NCBI GenBank assembly: GCA_046726015.1
Contig: JBKOZS010000201.1
Location: 1-14,845 of the forward strand
Direction: 5' to 3'
DNA: 14,845 nucleotides
Source of the DNA: QHWT01 sp046726015
GTDB lineage: Bacteria; Acidobacteriota; Vicinamibacteria; Vicinamibacterales; 2-12-FULL-66-21
The notes beneath the pieces are model-generated. The model saw only the letters and a program-made list of their open reading frames with translations. It made no database searches and was not told the DNA's origin. Positions 7,064-14,275 of the stretch are shown here, piece by piece; positions within the stretch are counted from its first letter, which is position 1, and each line of letters begins with the position of its first letter. The position numbers and the translations under genes were made by a program.

Positions 7064-8336
7064 CCGGCTCGCGCGCGGTGCGTCCTCGCAGGACGACAGC
7101 GGACGTCGCGATCGAGATCACCAGGACGACAAGAAACGCGGTTGTGGCGGCGTGGATGCCGAACGTCTGCCACAGCAGGCCGAAGAGCACCGAGGCGAGC
7201 AGCCGCGAAACGTTCGTGGCGGTCGCGAGAAACGACAATCCGCTGCCTGAAACATCTTTCGGCAAAACCGCCGCGGCCGCCGCGGTCAGCACTCCGTCGG
7301 TTGCGGCATAGTACGCACCCAGCAGCCCGATGCTGACTATGGCCAGCAGCGGACCCAGAGACGGCTGCAGCAGCGCGACGTAGAGCACTGCGAGCAGCAC
7401 GTGGCCGCCAAGCAACACGAGCGTCCTGCCCGCGCGATCGGCCAGGCGCCCCATCGGCACTGCGAACAGCGCCGTCAGCAACGACGTGGCCACGTAGAAC
7501 AGCGGAAACGCGCTCGCGCCCATCTGCAACTGCCTTTGAAGCGAGAGGAAGATGAAGGCGTCGCTGATCGTCGGCAGGCCCAGCAGAAATGCCGCGATGA
7601 GAATGCCGCGGAACTGTGGCGTGCGCGCCGCATCGAGCGCGGGACCAAGTGGAGTCCGCGCCTTCTCGGTCGCCGGCGCCGGTTCCACGCAGATGAGAAT
7701 GACGCCGAGCCCCGCGAGGGCGACCGCGAAGCTGATGGCGAACAACACCTCGAACCGAGCCGGCATCGCGGCGAGCAGCGCGAAGGCGAGGAGCGGTCCC
7801 ATCATCGCGCCAGCGGCGTCCAGCGAGCGGTGTACGCCAAACGCGGTGGCGAGTTGATCGGACGTGCTGCGTAAAGAGATCAGCGCATCGCGCGGCGCCG
7901 TTCGCACCCCTTTGCCGATGCGGTCGACGGCGACAACCGCGACGATGGCTGCCGGGACGGCGCCCACGGCAAGCAGGGCAACACGGCACAGCGCCGACAG
8001 CGCGTACCCGGCTGCCGCTGCTTCTTTGTAGCGGCTGCGACGGTCCGCGAACACGCCGGCGGCCACCCGGACCAGGGCTGCGAATCCCTGGTAGAGCCCG
8101 TCGACAACGCCGAACGCGAGCGGCCGCATCCCGACCTCGAGAACCAGATACATCGGAAGAATGCTGGCGACCATCTCCGACGAGACGTCGGTGAGCAGGC
8201 TCGTGATGCCGAGCGCCCATACCGTGCGATGAACGGTTGGAACCAGCGAACGGATTCCGCGGCGTGCCGCCGCGGGCGTGGTGGTCCCCGTTCGGGAAGG
8301 CCGCGCAAGCAGACCTGCCCAATCAATTGCATACAT
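7047..8336 (-). CDS. MFS transporter
   Basis: A 429-residue major facilitator protein with about 12 hydrophobic segments. Landmarks are WALGITSLLTDVSSEM in TM1 (40-55), the loop motif GVFADRRSRYK (94-104) corresponding to MFS motif A, and DRIGKGVRTAPRDAL (138-152), a signature of a large MFS subgroup of unassigned substrate. The first 35 residues are a non-conserved, basic extension; family members usually start close to the VWALG segment, so the true start could be later than ATG 8336, though no better start codon stands out. No SD is visible, and a hairpin (8347-8368) precedes the start. Substrate unknown; a sugar or a toxic metabolite are both possible. The last 17 bp overlap the DUF1080 gene tail-to-tail. 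Confidence 0.88.
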   Translation of the reverse strand: MYAIDWAGLLARPSRTGTTTPAAARRGIRSLVPTVHRTVWALGITSLLTDVSSEMVASILPMYLVLEVGMRPLAFGVVDGLYQGFAALVRVAAGVFADRRSRYKEAAAAGYALSALCRVALLAVGAVPAAIVAVVAVDRIGKGVRTAPRDALISLRSTSDQLATAFGVHRSLDAAGAMMGPLLAFALLAAMPARFEVLFAISFAVALAGLGVILICVEPAPATEKARTPLGPALDAARTPQFRGILIAAFLLGLPTISDAFIFLSLQRQLQMGASAFPLFYVATSLLTALFAVPMGRLADRAGRTLVLLGGHVLLAVLYVALLQPSLGPLLAIVSIGLLGAYYAATDGVLTAAAAAVLPKDVSGSGLSFLATATNVSRLLASVLFGLLWQTFGIHAATTAFLVVLVISIATSAVVLRGRTAREPVSPAA

Positions 8337-8346
8337 AAGAGGTGTC

Positions 8347-8368
8347 CAGGCTCAGTCGGTGAGCCCTG
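8347..8368 (-). other. Hairpin just upstream of the MFS start
   Basis: GGCTCA (8349-8354) and TGAGCC (8360-8365) form a perfect 6-bp stem around GTCGG; two more pairs form if one C is bulged. It lies 12 nt before ATG 8336 on the transcribed strand. The 150-bp gap 8337-8486 otherwise shows nothing I recognise. It could be a translational control element or a weak terminator of the preceding gene. Confidence 0.3.
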
Positions 8369-8486
8369 ACGAGAGGCAAGGAAGCGGCCAGCCCGGAAGG
8401 CAGGTTTTCAACAGTTACGGCGACTCCCGCCGGAAAGTCATCCAAGGCGCGTACTAATGTCCGGCGAACCGTAGACTTTCGTCGTG

Positions 8487-9512
8487 TTATCGCACCACGA
8501 TGGGGGAGGCCGCCTGCAGGAGGAATGCGCGCGCCGGTTCCGGTCCGTCAACCGGAGCGACCCACACGTCGAGGATCGCCGACTGCGAACCGCGCCCCGC
8601 CGCGTAAAGCACGTGGCCATCGTCGAGCCACTCGATCTGGTCGTCAATCGATCGCTTTTCAGCGTCGATCGGCCGTTCGCTCATCGACGCGAGGTCCAGC
8701 ACGTACAGGCGCCACGGCGCGAGGTCTCCGCCAACACGCTTTTTGTAGGCGATACGGCGGTTGTCGGGCGAGAGCGACGGGCACTCGACATTCTCGTGGA
8801 GCACCGTCAGCGTCCGCGCGGCGACGTCGCCGCGCACGAGGTACGTTTTCTTGGCGCTCCACAGCGAGGCGTAAAACGGGTTGCTCTCACGCGCGAACGT
8901 CACGCCCCAGAAGTTGAAGTCGGCTGCGCTGAATTTCTGTCCATCGCGATACGTCGTGAATTGTTCGAGGTCGCCAAGGACGGCGCCGTTGCTCATGTCG
9001 AGCAAGATGGTCTTCGTCGAGAACGATGCCGACGCGTAGCCGTGCGCGCCGGTGAGGAAGACGGTGACCGCGCCGAATCGGCCGTCGGAGGAAATCCGCG
9101 TGCGGCTCGGCGTGCCTTCGAGCTTGACGCTCGTTCCGGGCCGAAATCCCCCGTCAAACAACACCGCTTCGTACGTGCTCAGCATGCCGCCGGTCTCACG
9201 CAGACAGATGCCGCGCCTGGCCGCGAACGAAATGCGGTCGCACTCCAGCGCCGTGGCCGCATATGGCGCATCCGGATCGGCAAGCGACGCAAGACTCATA
9301 CGGCGGGCATTCTCGCTGAGGCCGGTGTGACGAAAGAGCAGGTGCGGAGCGGCGGCAAGCGCGGAGATGTCCCCCGTGCCGAGTGGTTCTGGCCGTGGCG
9401 GCGGCGCTGCGGGCATCGAGCGCGACGGTTTGACGATGGTGAAGCCGAGGACGACCGAGGCGGCAAGCGCAAGCCCGCCCACGATGAGCACAGTGCGATT
9501 CTGTTTTGACAT
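8487..9512 (-). CDS. Membrane-anchored TolB-like beta-propeller protein
   Basis: A 341-residue protein with an N-terminal anchor (TVLIVGGLALAASVVLGFTIV, 7-27), a proline-rich linker (34-43) and an extracytoplasmic domain of WD40/TolB-like blades. Blade-type repeats are visible at RISSDGRFGAVTVF (139-152), PSLSPDNRRIAYKKR (245-259), LYVLDL (269-274) and EWLDDGHVLYA (294-304). Conserved-looking features are NFWGVTFA (200-207) and ECPSLSPD (243-250), which I recall from a family annotated as TolB-like translocation proteins, mostly in Streptomyces. No Pal, Tol or peptidase partner is adjacent, and no catalytic domain is fused, so a scaffold or binding role is more likely than an enzyme. ATG 9512 has no SD; TACAAT at 9549-9554 may be its -10. 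Function unknown. Confidence 0.72.
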   Translation of the reverse strand: MSKQNRTVLIVGGLALAASVVLGFTIVKPSRSMPAAPPPRPEPLGTGDISALAAAPHLLFRHTGLSENARRMSLASLADPDAPYAATALECDRISFAARRGICLRETGGMLSTYEAVLFDGGFRPGTSVKLEGTPSRTRISSDGRFGAVTVFLTGAHGYASASFSTKTILLDMSNGAVLGDLEQFTTYRDGQKFSAADFNFWGVTFARESNPFYASLWSAKKTYLVRGDVAARTLTVLHENVECPSLSPDNRRIAYKKRVGGDLAPWRLYVLDLASMSERPIDAEKRSIDDQIEWLDDGHVLYAAGRGSQSAILDVWVAPVDGPEPARAFLLQAASPIVVR

Positions 9513-9521
9513 GGTTGGGGA

Positions 9522-9540
9522 AGGGCGCTGGGGGCGCCCT
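9522..9540 (-). other. Hairpin in the leader of the TolB-like gene
   Basis: AGGGCGC (9522-9528) and GCGCCCT (9534-9540) form a perfect 7-bp stem with a 5-nt loop (TGGGG), 9 nt before ATG 9512. There is no T-run, so termination is unlikely. It could mask the start region of the mRNA. Confidence 0.35.
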
Positions 9541-9548
9541 GCCTCGGG

Positions 9549-9554
9549 ATTGTA
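9549..9554 (-). promoter_or_regulatory. Candidate -10 of the TolB-like gene
   Basis: The minus strand reads TACAAT (5 of 6 consensus), giving a predicted leader of about 30 nt containing the hairpin at 9522-9540. No clear -35 is visible. Confidence 0.35.
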
Positions 9555-9596
9555 ACCGGATTTCGCGACTCCTCGACATGAACCGCGGAATTTGGC

Positions 9597-10457
9597 TTAC
9601 CGGTCGGGTGGGACCGGTTGCAGGCCCTGGACGAAGCGATCGACGGCCGACCAATACACCTGCGGCTCCGGCGGCGCGACGTCGTTGTGGTCGCCGCCAG
9701 CAATCGTCACGAAGGTCTTGTTCCCCTGGATGCCCTCGAACAGCGACCGTCCAAGCTCGTAGGGGATCACGCTGTCGTGGTCGCCGTGCATCACGAGGAT
9801 GGGAACGCTCACGGACTGAAGATGACGGGCGGTGGCAAATCGGTAGGTCGAAAAGATCGACAACAGGAACAGCGGCGGCGACGAGCGGATCACCGAGCGA
9901 GCGTCGGGAAAGCCAGACTCGAGGATCAAGCCGCGGGGCGTGCGCACCGTGGCCGCATATGCCGCCATCGTGGCGCCAAGCGATCGTCCCCAATAGATCA
10001 CCGGCACATTGCCGTCGAATAACGTCCAGGCCTGAGCGACCGTTGCATCGACATCGCGATACAGCCCCCGCTCGCTCGGGCGGCCCGTGCTGAGGCCGTA
10101 GCCGCGGTAGTCGACGGCGAGGATCGAGAAGCCGCGTCGCACGATGCCCGCCAGGATCGGGGCCCAGTTCGACAGGTTCGCGCCGTTGCCGTGGAAGTAC
10201 ACGATCGTGGCGCGAGGGGATGGGGCGCGCATCAGCCACGCACGGAGACGTTCGCCGTCGCTGGTGTCGATCGCCAGCGGTTCGTAATCGATGCCGAAGT
10301 GGCGAGGCGTCTCTGTCTCGCCGCTGAAGGGAAAGAACGCGAAGCGCGGCTCGAGCCAGCGCACGAAGAGGACGAGTGCCGCGACCAGGACGAGCAGTGT
10401 GACGAGCCAGGAGTACACGCGCCGCACGTTCAGCCGCCGCAGTTTAGCATCCAGCAT
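9597..10457 (-). CDS. Membrane-anchored alpha/beta hydrolase (Bem46/YfhR-like)
   Basis: A 286-residue serine hydrolase of unknown substrate. An N-terminal anchor spans residues about 14-33 (VYSWLVTLLVLVAALVLFVRW). The alpha/beta core has the oxyanion segment YFHGNGAN (87-94), nucleophile elbow GRSLGA with Ser159, acid Asp228 in HGDHDSVIP, and His257 in GGDHND, so the catalytic triad is complete. This arrangement fits the Bem46/YfhR group. The start is uncertain. ATG 10457 has no SD, while GTG 10427 (residue 11) follows an extended -10 TGCTAAACT (10441-10449) by 13 nt and would still precede the anchor. Divergent from the Gfo/Idh/MocA pair at 10541. Confidence 0.85.
   Translation of the reverse strand: MLDAKLRRLNVRRVYSWLVTLLVLVAALVLFVRWLEPRFAFFPFSGETETPRHFGIDYEPLAIDTSDGERLRAWLMRAPSPRATIVYFHGNGANLSNWAPILAGIVRRGFSILAVDYRGYGLSTGRPSERGLYRDVDATVAQAWTLFDGNVPVIYWGRSLGATMAAYAATVRTPRGLILESGFPDARSVIRSSPPLFLLSIFSTYRFATARHLQSVSVPILVMHGDHDSVIPYELGRSLFEGIQGNKTFVTIAGGDHNDVAPPEPQVYWSAVDRFVQGLQPVPPDR
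10441..10449 (-). promoter_or_regulatory. Extended -10 element at the start of the alpha/beta hydrolase gene
   Basis: The minus strand reads TGCTAAACT, overlapping the first codons from ATG 10457. If this is the promoter, translation would begin at GTG 10427 with a leader of about 7 nt, which favours the shorter protein. Confidence 0.35.
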
Positions 10458-10504
10458 CTGGCGGCGTGATCTGGACCCCGCGCCGGCAACACGCTGAACG
10501 GTTG

Positions 10505-10531
10505 TTGAATGAGTCTGGATGCGAATATAGA
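10505..10531 (+). promoter_or_regulatory. Promoter candidate of the two-gene Gfo/Idh/MocA operon
   Basis: TTGAAT (10505-10510) and TATAGA (10526-10531) lie with a 15-nt spacer; alternatively TTGTTG (10502-10507) gives 18 nt. The -10 ends 9 nt before ATG 10541, so the mRNA would start about 3 nt before the start codon. No SD is present. Confidence 0.4.
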
Positions 10532-10540
10532 CTTGCCGCG

Positions 10541-11659
10541 ATGTTGCGGACGGCCATCGGTGTGCTCACTATCGCGCTGGCGTTCATTGCCTTGCCTCAT
10601 GCGCGCGAACAGTCGGCAGCGTCCTCTCCGCGGTTCCGGCTGGCGATTGCCGGGCTCGTCCACGGTCACGTCAGCGGCTTTCTCAAATCCGCACAAGGAC
10701 GCAGCGACGTTGAGATCGTCGGTGTGTTCGAGCCGGACCCGGCGCTGCTCGAGAAGTACGCGGAGCGCAACAAGCTGCCCGAGGCGGCGCTGTTCACCGA
10801 TCTCGCCACGATGCTCGATCGGACGAAGCCGGATGCCGTGGCATCCTTTACCAGCACGTTCGACCATCCCGCGGTGGTGGACGCCGCCGCCGCACGTCAT
10901 GTTGACGTGATGATGGAAAAGCCACTCGCGGTGAGCAATGCCGACGCACAGCGCATACGGGACGCGGCCACGCGTGGCGGCATCGACGTCCTCGTCAACT
11001 ATGAGACGACGTGGTACGCGAACCACGGAGCGATCTGGACGCTGATGAAAGAGCGGCGCTCGGCCGGCGCCATCCGCAAGATGGTCGCGCTCGACGGTCA
11101 TCCCGGGCCGAAGAAGATCAACGTGCAGCCGGAGTTCTTTGCGTGGCTGACCGATCCGGTGAAGAACGGCGCCGGCGCGTTGTTCGACTTCGGCTGTTAC
11201 GGTGCGAACCTGATGACGTGGCTGATGGACAACCAGCGGCCGATCGCGGTGACCGCCGTCACGCAGCATTTTCAGCCGGACGTCTATCCGCGCGTGGACG
11301 ATGAGGCGACGATTCTGGTCGAGTATCCGAATGCGCAGGGGATCATCCAGGCCTCCTGGAACTGGCCGTTCAATCGGAAGGATTTCGAGGTCTACGGCGA
11401 GTCCGGCTCCGCGATGGCCACGACCGGTGGCAACGGGCTTAGAATCGCGCTGCCGAACGAACCGGATCACCCGGTGACCCCGGATCCGCGCCCCGCGGAC
11501 GAGCGCGATTCGATTTCGCACCTGATCGCGGTCGCGCGCGGAACGAGGAAGCCGAACGGCCTGTCGTCGCTCGACAACAACGTGATCGTGACCGAGATAC
11601 TCGATGCCGCGCGCGAGTCGGCGCGCACGCACGCGCGCGTGACGCTTGCGCGCAAGTGA
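10541..11659 (+). CDS. Secreted Gfo/Idh/MocA family oxidoreductase (first of pair)
   Basis: A 372-residue oxidoreductase. ATG 10541 starts a Sec-type signal peptide (MLRTAIGVLTIALAFIALPHA); the frame is open upstream but without signals. After the signal comes a Rossmann segment with the variant LAIAGLVHGHVSGF instead of a plain GxGxxG, then the EKP motif at 126-128 and DFGCYG with Asp216 and Tyr220. The family His is replaced by Tyr, as in glucose-fructose oxidoreductase-type members. It is 7 nt upstream of a second, Tat-exported Gfo/Idh/MocA gene, so the two are one operon. It lacks a twin-arginine motif, so NAD(P) would have to be acquired after export, or the N-terminus may remain as an anchor. 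Substrate unknown. Confidence 0.87.
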   Translation: MLRTAIGVLTIALAFIALPHAREQSAASSPRFRLAIAGLVHGHVSGFLKSAQGRSDVEIVGVFEPDPALLEKYAERNKLPEAALFTDLATMLDRTKPDAVASFTSTFDHPAVVDAAAARHVDVMMEKPLAVSNADAQRIRDAATRGGIDVLVNYETTWYANHGAIWTLMKERRSAGAIRKMVALDGHPGPKKINVQPEFFAWLTDPVKNGAGALFDFGCYGANLMTWLMDNQRPIAVTAVTQHFQPDVYPRVDDEATILVEYPNAQGIIQASWNWPFNRKDFEVYGESGSAMATTGGNGLRIALPNEPDHPVTPDPRPADERDSISHLIAVARGTRKPNGLSSLDNNVIVTEILDAARESARTHARVTLARK

Positions 11660-11666
11660 GCCCCCA

Positions 11667-13181
11667 ATGACCGAGATCACTCGTCGGAAATTCCTCGGCG
11701 CCGCCGGTGCAGGCGCCGCCGCGTTCACGATCGTGCCGCGTCACGTGCTGGGTGGTCCCGGCCAGGTGGCGCCATCGTCAAAGGTGAACGTCGCGTTCAT
11801 CGGCGTTGGCGCGCAGGGACTGCGCGTGATGCTGAACTTCCTGCGCCAGCCCGACGTGCAGGGCGTGGCCGTATGCGATCCAAACAAGGGGAGCGCCGGC
11901 TATCCGCAGTGGAGCGAGAACGAGTTCTGTAACAACGTTCGCACGTTGGTTGGAACCGAGTCGGGATGGGAGTGGCTCAGCCCGAACGACAAGATCCAGT
12001 TGACGCACACGACAACGGCGACGTCGGGCGTCGCGGGACGCGAGCCCTGCCAGAAGATCGTGAACGGGTATTACGGCAGCCGGCAGCGTTCGGGCGAGTA
12101 TCGCGGCTGCTCCGCGTATGCGGACTTCCGCGAGCTGCTCGACAAAGAACGCGAGGTCGACGCCGTCGTCGTCTGCACGGCGGACCACTGGCATGCGCCG
12201 ATCTCGATCGCAGCCATGCAGAAGCGTAAACATGTCTTCTGCCAGAAGCCGATGACGCGCACCGTTTACGAAGCGCGCCGCATGGCGGAGATCGCGCGCG
12301 AGACGGGCGTGGCGACGACTGTGGCGATTGGCAACCAGGCATCCGAAGCAACGCGGCTGCTGTGCGAGTGGGTGTGGGCGGGCGCCATTGGCCCGGTCCG
12401 CCAGGTGACGAACTGGTCGACGCGCCCGTTCTGGCCTCAAGGGATCGACCGTCCGTCCGACACGCATCCGATTCCCGAGGGGCTCGACTGGAACCTGTGG
12501 CTTGGCCCCGCGCCAGAGCGGCCGTTCAACCGCGTCTACCTGCCGTTCGTGTGGCGCGGCTGGTACGACTTCGGCGGCGGCGCGCTCGGCGACATGGGCG
12601 GCTACAGCTTCGACACGATATTCCGCGTCCTGAAGCTCGAGGCGCCCTCGATGGTGGACGCGAGTTCGACCGAGCGTTTCTCGGAGACGTTTCCCGGCGC
12701 GTCAATCATTCACTATGACTTCCCGGCCCGTGGAGACATGCCGCCGGTGCGCGTGACCTGGTATGACGGCCGCCTGAAACCACCGCGTCCCGCCGAATTC
12801 GAGGGAGATGGCCCGCTGCCGGACGAAGGGCTGCTCTTTATCGGCGACAAGGGCACGATCCTGTGCGGCTTCAATGGCCAAAACCCCAGGCTGATCCCGC
12901 AGGCAAAGATGGATGCATTCACGCAGCCGCCCAAGACGCTGCCGCGATCGGCGGGCAACGATCGCGAATGGCTCGATGCCTGTCTTGGCGGGAAGACAAA
13001 GCCCGGGGCCAACTTCGAGTTTGAGGGGCCGGTGACGGAGACGCTGCTCCTGGGCAACGTCTCCCTTCGGGCGGGCCACCGGATCGCGTGGGATCGCGCG
13101 AACCTGAAGGCGACCAACGTTCCTGACGCGGACGTCTTTATTCGTCCCCCGTATAGGAGCGGTTGGGTATCAACGTTGTAG
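11667..13181 (+). CDS. Tat-exported Gfo/Idh/MocA family oxidoreductase (second of pair)
   Basis: A 504-residue protein. ATG 11667 opens MTEITRRKFLGAAGAGAAAF, a clear twin-arginine leader (Arg6-Arg7). The Rossmann glycine motif is GVGAQG (46-51). The catalytic-lysine motif is QKP rather than EKP (193-195, Lys194), common in long Tat-exported members. The LDWNLWLGPAPERPFN segment also occurs in closely similar form in the first Gfo/Idh/MocA protein of the window (244-1749). GALGDMGGYSFD gives Asp309 and Tyr313, with Tyr at the usual His position. The start lies 7 nt after the previous stop, so it is co-transcribed and perhaps coupled. A convergent TIM-barrel gene follows 113 bp later. Substrate unknown; a glycoside or cyclitol is likely from the family. 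Confidence 0.91.
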   Translation: MTEITRRKFLGAAGAGAAAFTIVPRHVLGGPGQVAPSSKVNVAFIGVGAQGLRVMLNFLRQPDVQGVAVCDPNKGSAGYPQWSENEFCNNVRTLVGTESGWEWLSPNDKIQLTHTTTATSGVAGREPCQKIVNGYYGSRQRSGEYRGCSAYADFRELLDKEREVDAVVVCTADHWHAPISIAAMQKRKHVFCQKPMTRTVYEARRMAEIARETGVATTVAIGNQASEATRLLCEWVWAGAIGPVRQVTNWSTRPFWPQGIDRPSDTHPIPEGLDWNLWLGPAPERPFNRVYLPFVWRGWYDFGGGALGDMGGYSFDTIFRVLKLEAPSMVDASSTERFSETFPGASIIHYDFPARGDMPPVRVTWYDGRLKPPRPAEFEGDGPLPDEGLLFIGDKGTILCGFNGQNPRLIPQAKMDAFTQPPKTLPRSAGNDREWLDACLGGKTKPGANFEFEGPVTETLLLGNVSLRAGHRIAWDRANLKATNVPDADVFIRPPYRSGWVSTL

Positions 13182-13197
13182 GGCGGGTCTTGCTAAC

Positions 13198-13214
13198 GTG
13201 GGGCTCCGCCCCAC
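13198..13214. terminator. GC-rich hairpin after the Gfo/Idh/MocA operon
   Basis: GTGGGGC and GCCCCAC form a perfect 7-bp stem around TCC, 16 nt after the stop codon and between convergent genes. It lacks a T-run, so it is a candidate terminator or 3'-end stabiliser only. Confidence 0.45.
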
Positions 13215-13229
13215 ACCCCCGCTCGGTCG

Positions 13230-13293
13230 CTCGCGCATCGCACCTCGCGCGCATCGTACCTCGCGCACCTCGCGCATCGCGCCTCGCGCATCG
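13230..13293. repeat. Array of about five CTCGCGCATCGCRC units
   Basis: Five imperfect tandem units of 9-16 nt run up to within 1 nt of the TAG stop of the minus-strand TIM-barrel gene. The commonest unit is CTCGCGCATCGCRC. The same units occur at 4605-4690 and 6376-6404 in the same orientation. No spacers or coding potential are visible. Confidence 0.75.
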
Positions 13294-13294
13294 G

Positions 13295-14245
13295 CTACTG
13301 CGATTTCGCTGCGAGCTGATCGCGGACCGTCTCGAGGCGTTCGCGCAATTCCCTCACGCCTTCGAGCTCGCGTCCTTCCGGCCCGTACTCGATGCCTGCG
13401 TGCCCGTGGTATCCCGCATCGACGACGATCTTCATCATGCGCTGCAGATCGATGTCGATGTTGTTCCCCTTGAAGTCCCAGCCCTTCGGCTTCACGCTGA
13501 CGCCTTTCGCAAGCGGCATCATCTCCCGCACGCCCTCGTACGAGTCGTAGCTTTCGATCTTCACGTCGGGATTGCCGCGGCCCGGGCCCGCGATGCGGAA
13601 GTTGCCAAAATCGGGCAGCGTCCCGGCACGCGGATGGTTCACCATCTTGATCGTCTGCACCAGCCACTTGGCGTTGCTGCTCAACCCGCCGTGATTCTCG
13701 ATGACAACGTTGATGGCGTGCGGGTCGGCGAACTCCACGAGCTGGCGCATGCCGTCGGCGACGAGTTTCATCTGTTCGTCGGGCGTGCCGCTGCTGTAGC
13801 CGTTCACGCGGATCGTGTGACACCCCAGGAACTTTGCCGCCTCGACCCACTTGTAGTGGTTCTCGGCCGCGGTCTTGCGCTTGGCGGTGTCAGGATCGCC
13901 AAGGTTCCCCTCGCCGTCGCACATGATCAGGACCTGGGTCACCCCTTCACCCTGCGCGCGCGTGTTCATTTCGCGCAGGAACGTGGTGTCGCTCGCCTTG
14001 TCCTTGAAGAACTGGTTCACGTATTCAATCGCGTTGATGCCGACGCTCTTCGCGGTCCTGGCGAAGTCGAGGTGCTGCATCTGGCCGCCGAAGAGCGGCT
14101 TGTTGATCGACCACTCGGCGAGTGAAATCTTGAACAGCGGGTCTGCGGCCGGCTCCGCGGCGCGGGCCGCGCCGAACGACGTCATGCTCATGGCGGCGGC
14201 GCTTCCGGAGATTTTGAGAAAGTCACGGCGAGTAACAGTAGTCAT
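13295..14245 (-). CDS. Tat-exported sugar phosphate isomerase/epimerase-like TIM barrel
   Basis: A 316-residue protein with the twin-arginine leader TRRDFLKISGSAAA (5-18), then a xylose-isomerase-like barrel. Barrel landmarks are SLAEWSINKPLF (41-52), INAIEYVNQFF (70-80), HTIRVN (143-148), VVIENHGG with Glu183, LPDFGNF with Asp212, KGVSVKPKGWDF (248-259) and a final GHAGIEYGPEG with Glu286. Glu183, Asp212 and Glu286 are likely metal ligands; the usual His strand reads VSVK here. ATG 14245 is chosen over upstream in-frame codons because of the Tat leader, GGAG 7 nt before it (14253-14256), and a consensus extended -10 upstream. The sugar-phosphate label is a family name only; a phosphorylated substrate is unlikely in the periplasm. 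It may epimerise or dehydrate keto-sugars made by the convergent Gfo/Idh/MocA pair. Confidence 0.9.
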   Translation of the reverse strand: MTTVTRRDFLKISGSAAAMSMTSFGAARAAEPAADPLFKISLAEWSINKPLFGGQMQHLDFARTAKSVGINAIEYVNQFFKDKASDTTFLREMNTRAQGEGVTQVLIMCDGEGNLGDPDTAKRKTAAENHYKWVEAAKFLGCHTIRVNGYSSGTPDEQMKLVADGMRQLVEFADPHAINVVIENHGGLSSNAKWLVQTIKMVNHPRAGTLPDFGNFRIAGPGRGNPDVKIESYDSYEGVREMMPLAKGVSVKPKGWDFKGNNIDIDLQRMMKIVVDAGYHGHAGIEYGPEGRELEGVRELRERLETVRDQLAAKSQ

Positions 14246-14275
14246 CAAGTCGCTCCGTTGAGTCGAACCGCACGG

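Noticed and set aside
7030..8322. 430-codon same-strand frame overlapping the MFS gene
   Set aside because: Shifted frame of the MFS gene; the product is Arg/Gly/His-rich and hydrophilic, while the chosen frame gives clear membrane helices and MFS motifs.
8337..8486. Gap before the MFS gene considered for a riboswitch
   Set aside because: Apart from the small hairpin, I could not match its sequence to any riboswitch consensus I know (cobalamin, cyclic-di-GMP, tetrahydrofolate, fluoride).
8484..9509. 341-codon plus-strand frame exactly opposite the TolB-like gene
   Set aside because: It coincides in length because the real gene lacks reverse-frame stops; the product is Arg-rich and lacks protein-like features.
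13230..13293. Repeat array considered as a CRISPR
   Set aside because: Units are about 14 nt and adjoining, with no unique spacers and no cas genes nearby.
13163..14125. 320-codon plus-strand frame antisense to the TIM-barrel gene
   Set aside because: Shadow; the minus strand carries a Tat leader, barrel motifs, an SD and a consensus promoter.
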